The position numbers were made by a program, and so were the translations under genes. From contig NZ_SNZR01000014.1 of NCBI RefSeq assembly GCF_004363955.1, positions 248,001 through 312,000 of the forward strand: DNA of 64,000 nucleotides. The letters run 5' to 3'. Every line of letters starts with the position of its first letter. The first letter of the stretch is position 1. The notes beneath the pieces are model-generated. The model saw nothing but the letters and a program-made list of their open reading frames with translations. It was not told the DNA's origin and did not search any database. Origin of the DNA: Enterovirga rhinocerotis. Its GTDB lineage: Bacteria; Pseudomonadota; Alphaproteobacteria; Rhizobiales; Beijerinckiaceae. This document shows positions 53,069-62,978 of this stretch, in pieces.

Positions 53069-53785
53069 ATGGGTCGTATGAACACCTCGCACATCTTCAA
53101 CCTCGTCAAGGACAGCATCCGGAACCACCCCGATCTCACGATCCGCGTTCCGGGAGACCTGCGCCTCGTCAAGCCGTCGGCCCTGCCGGCATGGTGGAGC
53201 CGGGGCAACAACATCGCCCTCTCCTCCGTCGAGATCGACAAGCTGCCGGTGACGGCCCATGCGGGACAGGAGAGCCCGACGAACTCGATCCTCGTCATCG
53301 GCGCGAATTGCGTGACGGGCGGGATGGTGATGTGGGGCGAAGGCTCCGTCGTCCTCCTCGGCGATCACGTGCGGCTCCCGGCCTCGTCCATCGCCTGCGG
53401 CAGCGGCGCGAAGGTGATGATCGGGGCCCACACCGCCTCCACCGCGCGGGCACAGATCAATGCCCGCAACGGCGGATCGGTCCTCGTCGGCGAGCGCGGG
53501 CTGTGGGCGGCGGATGTCGTCCTGTACACGGACGACATGCATGCGATCCGCGATGTCGAGACCGGCCGGCGCCTCAACGGGATGGGGGGCCATATGGTCG
53601 TGTCCGACCATGTCTGGCTCGGCTATCAGTCGCTGCTGCTCGGCAATGTCGGCATCGGCCGCGACAGCGTCGTCGGCGCCCGGAGCCTCGTGCGCGGCAC
53701 CATTCCGCCGAACAGCGTTGCGGCCGGCAGCCCGGCCCGCGTCGTCAGGACCGGCGTCACCTGGGATTTCAACGACCTGCCTTGA
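53069..53785 (+). CDS. left-handed beta-helix (hexapeptide-repeat) acyltransferase
   Basis: 238 aa from ATG 53069 (ATG 53078 also possible; the open frame extends to 52955 but the first 38 residues look non-coding). Hexapeptide-like repeats cover about 60-230 (SILVIGANCVTGGMVMWGEG, GGSVLVGERGLWAADVVLYT, VWLGYQSLLLGNVGIGRDSV). The segment YTDDMHAIRDVETGRRLN carries the catalytic His of O-acetyltransferases of the capsule/NodL type. Its place between the ATPase and binding-protein genes of an importer is unusual. Confidence 0.85.
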   Translation: MGRMNTSHIFNLVKDSIRNHPDLTIRVPGDLRLVKPSALPAWWSRGNNIALSSVEIDKLPVTAHAGQESPTNSILVIGANCVTGGMVMWGEGSVVLLGDHVRLPASSIACGSGAKVMIGAHTASTARAQINARNGGSVLVGERGLWAADVVLYTDDMHAIRDVETGRRLNGMGGHMVVSDHVWLGYQSLLLGNVGIGRDSVVGARSLVRGTIPPNSVAAGSPARVVRTGVTWDFNDLP

Positions 53786-53807
53786 GCGGGCGATCGGGAG
53801 GGGAACG

Positions 53808-54800
53808 ATGAAGCGACGACATTTCCTGGCCGCCGGAACCTCGGCGCTCGCGGCGGGCGCCCTGGCGGGACCGGCCATCGCCCAGGCGAAGACCAAGGTG
53901 AGGGTCGGCTATCTCCACACGCTGGCGGTCGACGGGCAGATCTGGACCGGGATCGATCGCGGCTCCTTCGCCAAGCATGGCGTCGAGTTCGAGCCGAAGC
54001 AGTTCAACACGGGGCTCGAGCTGTTCCAGGCGCTGATCGGGGGCTCGCTCGACGTGCTCGCGACGGGCGCGGTGCTGTCGAACTTCCCGGCGCGCGGCCA
54101 GGGCAAGGTCTTCCTGATCAACAACATCGAGGTCGCGACGGCGCATCTGTGGGTACGGGGCGACCAGGGCATCAAGAGCTTCGCCGACCTCAAGGGCAAG
54201 CGCATCGCGACGGCGGTCGGTACCACGGCCCATGTCTTCCTCGACCGGGCCCTGCGGGCCAACGGGGTCGATCCGAAGGACGTCCAGCTCCTGAACCAGC
54301 CGATGCCGGCGGCCGTGACGGCCTTCATCTCGGGCGCCGTCCCTGCCGTCGCCCTCTGGGTGCCGTTCAACGTCACCGTTCGCGACAAGGTGCCGGGCGC
54401 GATCAAGCTCGCCGATGCCTCGGCCTATTATCCGAAGGCCGCGATCATCGGCGGCTGGGCTGCGCGCAACGATTACTACGACAAGAACAAGGAGGTCCTG
54501 GGCCGCATCGCCAAGGGCTGGGCCGAGGCGAACGACTACATCGTCGCCAACAGCGAGGAGGCGCTCCAGGCCATCCAGGCCAAGCACTATCCGAACGTGC
54601 CGATCTCCGACCTCAAGGAGCAATACGCCGCCCAGAAGATGTTCACCTCCAAGGACTGGAAGCCGCTCTACCAGGACGGCACGGTGACTAACTGGCTCCA
54701 GCAGACGACGGATTTCTTCATGGGCCACGCGGGCGTGACGAGCTTCACGCCCGCGAAGGATTATTTCGATCCGCAGGTCTTCCTCGGCGCGGTGGGATAG
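53808..54800 (+). CDS. periplasmic substrate-binding protein (NitT/TauT type)
   Basis: 330 aa from ATG 53808, with GGGAGGGG upstream. Tat-type signal MKRRHFLAAGTSALAAGALA (RRHFL), cleaved near AIAQA. The mature protein is a TauA/SsuA-like type II binding fold: VRVGYLHTLAVDGQIWTGID, IKSFADLKGKRIATAVGTTA and NGVDPKDVQLLNQPMPAAVT. It serves the permease and ATPase encoded upstream; the ligand is not evident from sequence. Confidence 0.92.
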   Translation: MKRRHFLAAGTSALAAGALAGPAIAQAKTKVRVGYLHTLAVDGQIWTGIDRGSFAKHGVEFEPKQFNTGLELFQALIGGSLDVLATGAVLSNFPARGQGKVFLINNIEVATAHLWVRGDQGIKSFADLKGKRIATAVGTTAHVFLDRALRANGVDPKDVQLLNQPMPAAVTAFISGAVPAVALWVPFNVTVRDKVPGAIKLADASAYYPKAAIIGGWAARNDYYDKNKEVLGRIAKGWAEANDYIVANSEEALQAIQAKHYPNVPISDLKEQYAAQKMFTSKDWKPLYQDGTVTNWLQQTTDFFMGHAGVTSFTPAKDYFDPQVFLGAVG

Positions 54801-54838
54801 TCTCCCGGGTCGCGGTTCCGGCCGCTTCCCGCAATGCG

Positions 54839-56155
54839 TTATCGGCGGCTTTCCGCATCGGCCGGCGCGAGTGCCTCGGGCTCCGCCGGGCCGCCTCCGA
54901 GAAGGTGGTAGACGAGGATGGCGCCGAAGGTCGCGGTGCCGATGCCGCCGAGGGCGAAATCGCCGAACTTGATCGTGAGGTCGCCCGCGCCGGCGATCAG
55001 CGCGACGGCGACCGTGATGAGGTTGCGAGGCTCGGAGAAATCGGTGCGCGCCTGCACCCAGATGCGCCCGCCCGTCGCCGCGATGAGGCCGAAGACGACG
55101 AGGGCGAGGCCGCCGATCACCGGGCCGGGGATCGTCAGGATGAGCGCACCGAATTTCGGCGAGAAGCCGAGCAGGATCGCGAACAGGGCCGCCGCGACGA
55201 AGATCAGCGTCGAATAGATCCGCGTGACCGCCATGACGCCCATGTTCTCGGCATAGGTCGTGACGCCGGTGCCGCCGCCGAAGCCCGAGAGCATCGTCGC
55301 AAGGCCGTCCGCGATGAAGCCGCGCCCGATCAGGGGATCGTAGTTGCGGCCGGTCATGGCCGCGATGCCTTTGATATGGCCGAGATTCTCGGCGACGAGG
55401 ATCACCGCGATCGGCGCGATCAGCACGATGGCCGAGGCCGAGAAGACGGGGGTCGAAAGGTTCGGCAGGCCGATCCAGGCCGCCTCCGCCAGCTTCCCGA
55501 AATCGACCGGCTTGCCGAGGCCGAACCCGTTCGCGAGGACGAGATACAGGAGATAGGAGAAGGCCGCCCCGATGAGGATCGGCAGGCGCCGGGCGAGCCC
55601 TCCCGCCCGGACCGCGACGAGCCCGACGGCGAGGGCAGTGACGATGCCGATCGCCGTCTCGAAGCCCGAGCCGGAGACGCTCTTCACCGCGACCGGCGCG
55701 AGGTTGAGCCCGATCGCGGCGACGATCGCCCCCGTCACGACGGGCGGCATCAGCCGCTCGATCCAGGCCGTGCCGGAGAGATGCACGACGAAGCCGATCA
55801 GCGCGTAGAGCGCGCCGCAGGCGACGATGCCGCCGAGCGCGACGCCGATATTCGGGTTCGGCCCCGAGCCCGAATAGCCCGTCGCCGCGATGACGACGGC
55901 GATGAAGGCGAAGCTCGAGCCGAGATAGGAGGGCAGGCGCCCGCCGGTCAGCACGAAGAAGATGAGCGTGCCGATGCCGGAGAAGAAGATCGCGGTGTTG
56001 GGGTCGAACCCCATCAGGATCGGCGCGAGCGCCGTCGAGCCGAACATGGCGACGACGTGCTGGAGGCCGAGGGCGATCGTCTGGCCGGCCGGCAGCCGTT
56101 CGTCCGGCGCGATCTCGCCCGAGGTCTTGAGCGTCCAGGTGGGGAAGATGCTCAC
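54839..56155 (-). CDS. NCS2 family uracil/xanthine permease
   Basis: 438 aa from GTG at 56155, just before SIFPTWTLKTSGEIAPDERL; upstream ATGs at 56239 and 56281 are alternatives and no start has a strong Shine-Dalgarno. About 12-14 hydrophobic segments. The NCS2 signature region is TTYAENMGVMAVTRIYSTLI with the conserved N-x-G; other family segments are LQHVVAMFGSTALAPILMGF and FIAVVIAATG. It imports a nucleobase by proton symport. Which base is unknown. Confidence 0.9.
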   Translation of the reverse strand: MSIFPTWTLKTSGEIAPDERLPAGQTIALGLQHVVAMFGSTALAPILMGFDPNTAIFFSGIGTLIFFVLTGGRLPSYLGSSFAFIAVVIAATGYSGSGPNPNIGVALGGIVACGALYALIGFVVHLSGTAWIERLMPPVVTGAIVAAIGLNLAPVAVKSVSGSGFETAIGIVTALAVGLVAVRAGGLARRLPILIGAAFSYLLYLVLANGFGLGKPVDFGKLAEAAWIGLPNLSTPVFSASAIVLIAPIAVILVAENLGHIKGIAAMTGRNYDPLIGRGFIADGLATMLSGFGGGTGVTTYAENMGVMAVTRIYSTLIFVAAALFAILLGFSPKFGALILTIPGPVIGGLALVVFGLIAATGGRIWVQARTDFSEPRNLITVAVALIAGAGDLTIKFGDFALGGIGTATFGAILVYHLLGGGPAEPEALAPADAESRR

Positions 56156-56277
56156 GCGGGAGGCCTTCGGTTCGCTGTCCGAACCGATGATCGGCCGGGC
56201 GCGGGACGGAAGGTTAGCGGGCCGATGCGGGCTCGTCATCAGCCCGGCGCGGCCCGAAGGCGCGTTTTGCGCCCTCG

Positions 56278-59142
56278 TCAATCCTCGTCCAGGACACCGT
56301 TCTCATCGACGAGGATCTCGCGCTTGCCGGCATGGTTGGCCTGGCCGACGATGCCTTCCTTCTCCATCCGTTCCATGATGGAGGCGGCGCGGTTGTAGCC
56401 GATGCCGAGGCGGCGCTGGATGTAGGAGGTCGAGGCCTTCTTGTCGCGCAGCACGACCGCCACAGCCTGCTCGTAGGGATCCTGGCTGTCGTCGCCGAGG
56501 GCGGCCATGGCGCCCTTGTCGAACACCGCGCCCCCGTCGTCTCCGCCGATCTCGTCCTCGTCCTTGGTGATGGCGTCGAGGTATTGCGGCCGTCCCTGGG
56601 CCTTCAGATGCGCGACGACCTTCTCGACCTCTCCGTCCGACACGAAGGGTCCGTGAACGCGGGTGATGCGCCCGCCGCCGGCCATGTAGAGCATGTCGCC
56701 CTGGCCGAGGAGCTGCTCGGCGCCCATCTCGCCGAGGATCGTGCGGCTGTCGATCTTCGACGTGACCTGGAAGGAGATCCGGGTCGGGAAGTTCGCCTTG
56801 ATCGTGCCGGTGATGACGTCGACCGAGGGGCGCTGCGTCGCCATGATGAGATGGATGCCGGCGGCGCGGGCCATCTGGGCGAGGCGCTGGATGGCTCCTT
56901 CGATGTCCTTGCCGGCGACCATCATGAGGTCTGCCATCTCGTCGACGATGACTACGATGTAGGGCAGCGGCTCGAGATCCATCATCTCGTCTTCGTAGAT
57001 CGCCTCGCCGGTCGACTTGTCGAAGCCGGTCTGGACGGTGCGCGTGATGACCTCGCCGCGCTCCTGCGCCTCCGCGACGCGGGCATTGAAGCCGTCGATG
57101 TTGCGCACGCCCAGCTTCGACATCTTCTTGTAGCGCTCCTCCATCTCGCGGACGGCCCATTTGAGCGCGATGACGGCCTTCTTCGGGTCCGTCACGACCG
57201 GCGAGAGGAGGTGCGGGATGCCGTCATAGACGGACAGCTCCAGCATCTTCGGGTCGACCATGATGAGGCGGCACTGCTCGGGCTTGTGCATGTAGAGCAG
57301 CGACAGGATCATCGTGTTGATTGCGACCGACTTGCCGGAGCCGGTCGTGCCGGCGACGAGCAGATGCGGCATGCGCGCGAGGTCGGCGATGATCGGCTCC
57401 CCGCCGATGTTCTTGCCGAGGCAGAGGGCGAGCTTCTGCTTGGTCTCGCCGAAATCCTCCGAGGCCAGGAGTTCGCGCAGATACACCGTCTCGCGCTTCT
57501 GGTTCGGCAGTTCGATGCCGATCGCGTTGCGGCCGGGCACGACGGCGACGCGGGCCGAGACGGCCGACATCGAGCGCGCGATATCGTCGGCGAGCGAGAT
57601 GACGCGGCTCGACTTGGTGCCGGGGGCGGGCTCGAGCTCGTAGAGCGTGACGACAGGCCCCGGCCGCACATTGATGATCTCGCCGCGGACGCCGAAATCC
57701 TCGAGCGTCGATTCGAGGAGCGTCGCGTTCTGCTCGAGCGCGTCCTTCGAAACGGTCGCAACCTGCTTCTTCGGCTCCGACAGGAGCGGCAGCGGCGGCA
57801 TCTCGTAGAGGGCCGGATCGAAGCTGCGCCGAGGCGGCGCCTGGCGCGGCGCGGGGCGCGCGGGAGCGCCCCGCGGGGGCATCCGGCCGGCCGGGATCGC
57901 CTGCGGCGGCTCCGGCATGTCGTCGGGCTCGAAGCCGGCGGGGCCGACATCGTCCTCGTCGTCGATCATCCCGCGGGAGGCGTCGCCCGGCATCGTCACG
58001 CGGCTGCGGGCATTCGTCTCCGCGCCGCGCGGCCCCGGCTCGAACGGATAGTCGGATCCCGCCTCGTCCTCAGGCCCGTCGAAGGGGGCCGGACCGCCCG
58101 CGAACCTGTCGCTCGGATCGATCTCCGGTGCGGCCGAGCGCCTGCCGATCGCCGCGGCGGGTCCCCGCAGGGGCGGCGTGAAGACCGGCTCCCGGCGGAT
58201 GGGAGCCGGCGGAGCCCCGGTGCGGTTCGGGCGGTCGAGACGGTCGGACGGCTCGATCCGGTCCAGCCTGTCCCCGCGCTCCGGCCGATCGAAGCGCTCC
58301 GGCGCCGGGAGCCGCTCGGGATGGTCGAACCGGTCGAAACGGTCCGGGCCGGCCGCCCCGGTCGCGGGACGGAGCGGTGCGCTGGCGGCACTCCGGGCCG
58401 CGAGGCGGCGCTGCAGCGATGCCTTCGCGCTGATGACGGCATGAGCGAGACCGCCGAGCCAGATGATGGCGAGGCTGGGCTCGTCGTCGGACCGGTCGGC
58501 CTCCTCGGTCCGGCGGCTGGCGAGGCGGCTGTCGCGCGCGCCGCGCGCCATCGCCGGCTCGGGTTCGTCCGCCTCCGGCTTCGTGTGCTTGCCCGCGCAG
58601 GCGGCCATGAGAGCGGCGACTGCGACGGCGGCGAAGATGATCCCGGCCACGAAGACGCCGAGCCCGCCGCCAATCGTGCGCGCGGCGACGAGGAGAGCGT
58701 CGCCCGCGACGCCGCCGAGCCCCGTCGGCAGGGGCCAGGCTTTCGTCGTCGGCAAGGCGCTGACACAGGCCGCGACGGACCACGCTCCCGCCGCCCACAG
58801 GACGAGACGCAGACCGGCCCGGTTGAGGCCCCCGTCGCGAATCATCCGCACGCCCCAGATCGCGGGGACCAGCGCCACCACGACGGCGCCGAGGCCGAAG
58901 ATCTGGATCAGCAGGTCGGAGGCGATCGCCCCCCACGAGCCGAGAAGGTTGCGCACGGGCGCCCCGGTCGCATGGTTCAGGCTCGGATCCTTGACCGACC
59001 AGGTGGCAAGGGAGACGGCGAGCGCCACCGAGGCCGTGAACAGCATCAGCCCGACGCCTTCGACGCACCGCCTCTTGGCGAAGGCGAGGATCGCGTCGGT
59101 CAGGCGTTCGAGAGGGGATTCGTGGCGACGCAACGTATGCAT
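56278..59142 (-). CDS. ftsK: DNA translocase FtsK
   Basis: 954 aa. Four N-terminal membrane helices anchor it at the division septum (residues about 30-190). A linker (190-460) carries tandem RFDRPER-type repeats and Pro/Arg-rich disorder. The motor has [14 protein letters not shown] (Walker A, about 600) and [20 protein letters not shown] (Walker B). The C-terminal gamma winged helix [20 protein letters not shown] reads KOPS DNA. It moves chromosome ends past the septum and activates XerCD. Confidence 0.97.
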   Translation of the reverse strand: MHTLRRHESPLERLTDAILAFAKRRCVEGVGLMLFTASVALAVSLATWSVKDPSLNHATGAPVRNLLGSWGAIASDLLIQIFGLGAVVVALVPAIWGVRMIRDGGLNRAGLRLVLWAAGAWSVAACVSALPTTKAWPLPTGLGGVAGDALLVAARTIGGGLGVFVAGIIFAAVAVAALMAACAGKHTKPEADEPEPAMARGARDSRLASRRTEEADRSDDEPSLAIIWLGGLAHAVISAKASLQRRLAARSAASAPLRPATGAAGPDRFDRFDHPERLPAPERFDRPERGDRLDRIEPSDRLDRPNRTGAPPAPIRREPVFTPPLRGPAAAIGRRSAAPEIDPSDRFAGGPAPFDGPEDEAGSDYPFEPGPRGAETNARSRVTMPGDASRGMIDDEDDVGPAGFEPDDMPEPPQAIPAGRMPPRGAPARPAPRQAPPRRSFDPALYEMPPLPLLSEPKKQVATVSKDALEQNATLLESTLEDFGVRGEIINVRPGPVVTLYELEPAPGTKSSRVISLADDIARSMSAVSARVAVVPGRNAIGIELPNQKRETVYLRELLASEDFGETKQKLALCLGKNIGGEPIIADLARMPHLLVAGTTGSGKSVAINTMILSLLYMHKPEQCRLIMVDPKMLELSVYDGIPHLLSPVVTDPKKAVIALKWAVREMEERYKKMSKLGVRNIDGFNARVAEAQERGEVITRTVQTGFDKSTGEAIYEDEMMDLEPLPYIVVIVDEMADLMMVAGKDIEGAIQRLAQMARAAGIHLIMATQRPSVDVITGTIKANFPTRISFQVTSKIDSRTILGEMGAEQLLGQGDMLYMAGGGRITRVHGPFVSDGEVEKVVAHLKAQGRPQYLDAITKDEDEIGGDDGGAVFDKGAMAALGDDSQDPYEQAVAVVLRDKKASTSYIQRRLGIGYNRAASIMERMEKEGIVGQANHAGKREILVDENGVLDED

Positions 59143-59381
59143 GGAATCGACCGTGACGCTTGGCTCGGCGCGATCCTAGGAAGGTGCAGTTAAGACGCGG
59201 CTAACCTTGCCCGCCGGTTCGCGGCGAGCCTGTCTTGCGCCTCCTGCCGGGGCCGGCAGGTCCCTCGACGCTCATGCTTCGGCGAAAGCGGATCGAGGAA
59301 GACGAGCCCGCAGATGAGTGAGCAGGGAGCGCGCCTCGGTCGGCGCGCCCTGTGCCGACCTCGCGAGGGAGAGGCCGGCCG

Positions 59382-61460
59382 CTACGGCCGCTTGATCGCG
59401 GGAGCCGGCCGGGCAGGAGCCGGGCGTACGACCGGGGCCGGCCGCATGGCGGGGGCCGACGGGCGCATCACGGGCGCCGAGGGCCTCGCGACCGGCGGCG
59501 CCGTCCGGATGGGGACGGGACGCGCGACCGGTGCCGTCGGTCTCATCGGTGCCGAGGGGGAGCGGACAACCGGAGGTCGCGACGGGGCCGGCTGCCTGAC
59601 GACGGCGGGGCGCGTGGCGACGGGCGGCCGGGCGGCGACCGGCGGCCGTCCCGCGACCGGGGGACGGGTGACAACCGGGCCGGTCGGGCGCGTGCCGGGG
59701 CCTGGCTGGCTGCCGGGACGCCCCGCACCCGCTCCGATGGGAGCAATCGGAGGCCGCGTTCCTCCCGGACCCGCGAGCGGCGGCCGTCCCGCGGCGGGGC
59801 CGCCGACGATCGGCGGCTTGGCGCCGGGGCCTCCGACGGGCGGACGTCCCGCGACCGGCCCGCTCAACGGCGGCTTCGCGCCGGGTGCCATGACCGGCGG
59901 GCGACCCGCGACGGGCGGCGCCACGGGCGGGCGCATGCCCGGCCCCGCGATGGGCGGCCTTCCCGGCCCGCCGATGGCGGGTCCACCGGGCACGGGGCCG
60001 CCAGGCAGCGGCCGGGCGATCGGCGGACGGCTGGCGAGCGGCGGGATCGGGCGCGGCGGGACCGGAACACGGCCGACCACCGGGCCGGGGATCCGATGCA
60101 TGCCGGGTCCGCGCGGGAGGACCGGCCGCCCGCCGGGGCGGATCGGCGCGGAGGCCAGGACCTGCGGCCGGGTCTGGAGGATGGCGGGCCGGATCGGCCG
60201 GCCGCCATTGATGACGGTGACGGGCACGACGGTGACGGCCCGGCGGTTGCGCATCGCCGCGATCGCCATCGGCGCGACGATCAAGGCGCCGATGGTTGCG
60301 GCGGTCACGCCGGCGACCCCGCCATTGACGCGGCGCACGTAATCGAGGCCCGGCGTCCAGTAATAGGGGCGGTAGACCTCGTCCGGTCCGAGCGGCACCC
60401 AGCCGAGAGACGGATCGCCGCCGACCACGGCGTCGGCCGGGGGCTCGACGAAGGCGACCATGGCGGGCGCATAGACCGGGTGTTCGGCATATTCGCCCGG
60501 CAGCCAGCCCCAGCGCCCGTCGATCTCGCTCCAGCGGCCGTAATGGAAGGGCGCGAAGCCCCAGGGCGCATCGTCGACCCAGGTCCAGCCCCAGGGGGCG
60601 ACCCAGCTCCAGCGTCCGTTGCGATAGGGCGCCCAGTCCTCGGAGACGTCGTCCGGATACCAGACATCGGCGCCCGACGGGCCCTTGGACCAGCGCCCGC
60701 GCTCGCCGAGATCGCGGATGCCTGCCATGCGGCGCGAAACGCGCGGCGGCAGCTTCGCCTCGCGCACCGGCGCCATGTCGCAGCCGCCGGTCGCGGCCGA
60801 TGTCTGCACCTGGGGCGAGGCCGGATCGCCGGAGAGCACCGCCATCTGCCCCTCGGCGAGACGCGTGCGGCCATCGGCCAGGACCGCACCGCCGCGGCAG
60901 ACGACGATCTCGGTCGGCGTCGTCTCGTCGCCGCTCGTGACGCGATAGACGCCGTCCGGGCCGAGCGAGGCAGAGCCCCGCGGCGTCATGATCGAGAAGG
61001 GTTCGGCGCCTGCCGCGGTCGCGATCCCGGCGACGCCGCTATTGGCGCGGACGGCGGCCGAGCGGTCGTCGAGCGCGGCGAGGTCGACCACCGCGTTGGG
61101 GCGGACCGTGATCGAGGCGCCGCCGATCTCGAGCCGCGCCTGCCCGTCGGCCGCCGCGTAGATCGCGTCGCCCGCGACGATCGGCCAGTTGCGCTCGGCC
61201 TTTTCCCATTCCGCCGCGGTGGCCGCCTTGTAGGAGACGGCGCCCGAGATCTCGGCGATGCGGCCGACGACGGCCGGCGGTTCGACCTGCTGCGGCCCTG
61301 CGGGCGGTTGTGCCGGCTCCGGTGCCGCGGGGGGAGGGGGGGCGGCGCCTGCGTTCGGCGGCGCGGGCTGGGCGAGGGCGGCCGAGGCGGCGACCGTGAG
61401 GACGACGCCGGACAGGAGCAAGAGGCTCCTTGCGGCAAGACGGTTCTTTTTACGCGACAT
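59382..61460 (-). CDS. secreted FecR/DUF6600-like protein with long proline-rich tail
   Basis: 692 aa from ATG 61460, with GGGAG upstream; 61490 is a longer alternative. Signal peptide within SLLLLSGVVLTVAASAALAQ. FecR-like beta domain at about 65-220 (VVGRIAEISGAVSYKAATAA). The DUF6600 Trp-rich block is at 270-360 (WSWVAPWGWTWVDDAPWGFA, FHYGRWSEIDGRWGWLPG). The last 280 residues are Pro/Gly/Arg repeats (GRPPVAGPG, VRPAPARPAPAIKRP), probably extended in the periplasm or cell wall. Function unknown. Confidence 0.85.
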   Translation of the reverse strand: MSRKKNRLAARSLLLLSGVVLTVAASAALAQPAPPNAGAAPPPPAAPEPAQPPAGPQQVEPPAVVGRIAEISGAVSYKAATAAEWEKAERNWPIVAGDAIYAAADGQARLEIGGASITVRPNAVVDLAALDDRSAAVRANSGVAGIATAAGAEPFSIMTPRGSASLGPDGVYRVTSGDETTPTEIVVCRGGAVLADGRTRLAEGQMAVLSGDPASPQVQTSAATGGCDMAPVREAKLPPRVSRRMAGIRDLGERGRWSKGPSGADVWYPDDVSEDWAPYRNGRWSWVAPWGWTWVDDAPWGFAPFHYGRWSEIDGRWGWLPGEYAEHPVYAPAMVAFVEPPADAVVGGDPSLGWVPLGPDEVYRPYYWTPGLDYVRRVNGGVAGVTAATIGALIVAPMAIAAMRNRRAVTVVPVTVINGGRPIRPAILQTRPQVLASAPIRPGGRPVLPRGPGMHRIPGPVVGRVPVPPRPIPPLASRPPIARPLPGGPVPGGPAIGGPGRPPIAGPGMRPPVAPPVAGRPPVMAPGAKPPLSGPVAGRPPVGGPGAKPPIVGGPAAGRPPLAGPGGTRPPIAPIGAGAGRPGSQPGPGTRPTGPVVTRPPVAGRPPVAARPPVATRPAVVRQPAPSRPPVVRSPSAPMRPTAPVARPVPIRTAPPVARPSAPVMRPSAPAMRPAPVVRPAPARPAPAIKRP

Positions 61461-61628
61461 GAGGCGCTCCCTCGCACGGACGAGCATCAAGGGGCGAGGT
61501 CGCGACGGTGCGGACCGGACGTCCCTCAGTGCTCCTTAACCCGAATCACTCCTAAATCCGCCTCATTCCGTCAGGAAGCTCCGCCCGCGTCCACTCGGCG
61601 CAGCCTCCCAGAGAGATCGAGATCACGC

Positions 61629-62888
61629 ATGAGTTCCGTCGTGATGGTCAGGCTCGCCATGGTCAAGCAGGTGTCGGTCAAGTTGGCGTCGGTCAAATCT
61701 GGGTTGGCCAGAGTGGTCGGTGCCGCGCTCCTCCTCGCCGCGACATTGTCGTCGGGGCCGGCCGACGCCGTGCCGGCGAAGGCCCTCGTGCCCGTCCCGG
61801 CCGCGACCCGCTCGCTGATGGCGGCCAAGGACATGGACCCTCGCGCTCCCATCCTGATCCGGGCGTTCAAGAAGGAATCGGAGCTCGAGGTCTGGAAGAT
61901 GAACCGGGCCGGGCGCTACGTTCATCTCAAGACCTATCCGATCTGCCGCTGGTCGGGGCAGCTCGGGCCGAAGAGGAAGACCGGAGACCGGCAGACGCCG
62001 GAGGGGTTCTATTCGATCCCCGCCGCGAAGATGAATCCGAATTCCTCGTATCACCTGTCCTTCGATCTCGGCTATCCGAACGCCTATGACCGGGCGCATG
62101 GCTCGACCGGCTCGTATCTCATGACGCACGGCACCTGCTCGTCCATGGGCTGTTTCGCCATGACGGATGCGCAGATCTCCGAAATTTACGCCCTCGCGCG
62201 CGATTCCCTGAATGCGGGTCAGCGGGCCTTTCAGTTCCAGGCCTATCCGTTCCGGATGACGGCGCAGAACATGGCGAGGGCCCGCACCGAGGCGCATCTC
62301 GATTTCTGGCGCCAGCTCAAGGAAGGCTACGATCGGTTCGAGGCCACGGGCGAGGAGCCTGCGGTCGGGGTCAGCGGCCGCCGCTACACCTTCGCGCCGT
62401 ATCGCAACCCGGCCCGCGAGGCGGCGGCTGTCGCCCGGATCGCCGAGGAGAAGACAAAGACCGAGACGCTGATCGCGGAGGGCGCAGCGGCCGTGCGCGT
62501 CACCTATGCCGATGGCGGCATGCATGCGTCCTTCGCCGCGCTGGCGAAGCGCGGCGCCGGCAGCCTCGGTACGGTCAGCCGGCCCGAGACCCTCGCCATG
62601 GCCGGCCGCGAGGTCATCGTCATTCCCGCGCGCACGACCCCGGCGGTGCTTCTGGCCATCGCGCCGATCAAGCCGGACTTCCTCAAGATCGAACCGACCA
62701 CGACCGGGTCGACGGCCACCGCAGCGCTCGTCGGCACGGCCTCCGGCGACGTGCGCGCTCTCTTCGCGCGGGCCTCCCTCGGAGGCGCCGCCTCCATGTC
62801 GGTGCCGCTCCTCACCGGCTCCGCCGCGATCCTGCCGCCGGCCTTCCACCCTCATCCGGTCGCGAAGGTCGCCCTGCGCGGCGCGTGA
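61629..62888 (+). CDS. L,D-transpeptidase-like murein enzyme (YkuD domain)
   Basis: 419 aa from ATG 61629; the open frame continues upstream but is not coding there. The N-terminal segment has short VK-repeats (MVKQVSVKLASVKSG), then a hydrophobic signal-like stretch (VVGAALLLAATLSSGPADA). The YkuD core is PILIRAFKKESELEVWKMNR, KTGDRQTPEGFYSIPAAKM and the catalytic HGTCSSMGCFAMTD with the Cys nucleophile. It probably cross-links peptidoglycan or attaches lipoprotein. The 200-residue C-terminal part is without a recognised family. Confidence 0.88.
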   Translation: MSSVVMVRLAMVKQVSVKLASVKSGLARVVGAALLLAATLSSGPADAVPAKALVPVPAATRSLMAAKDMDPRAPILIRAFKKESELEVWKMNRAGRYVHLKTYPICRWSGQLGPKRKTGDRQTPEGFYSIPAAKMNPNSSYHLSFDLGYPNAYDRAHGSTGSYLMTHGTCSSMGCFAMTDAQISEIYALARDSLNAGQRAFQFQAYPFRMTAQNMARARTEAHLDFWRQLKEGYDRFEATGEEPAVGVSGRRYTFAPYRNPAREAAAVARIAEEKTKTETLIAEGAAAVRVTYADGGMHASFAALAKRGAGSLGTVSRPETLAMAGREVIVIPARTTPAVLLAIAPIKPDFLKIEPTTTGSTATAALVGTASGDVRALFARASLGGAASMSVPLLTGSAAILPPAFHPHPVAKVALRGA

Positions 62889-62978
62889 GGCTCGCGCTCG
62901 CAAGGACGAAGGCGGACGCGATGTCGACAAGCTTGCCCCCGCCCGCGTAAATCCCTTCGAATCCAAGGGAGGAATGCA

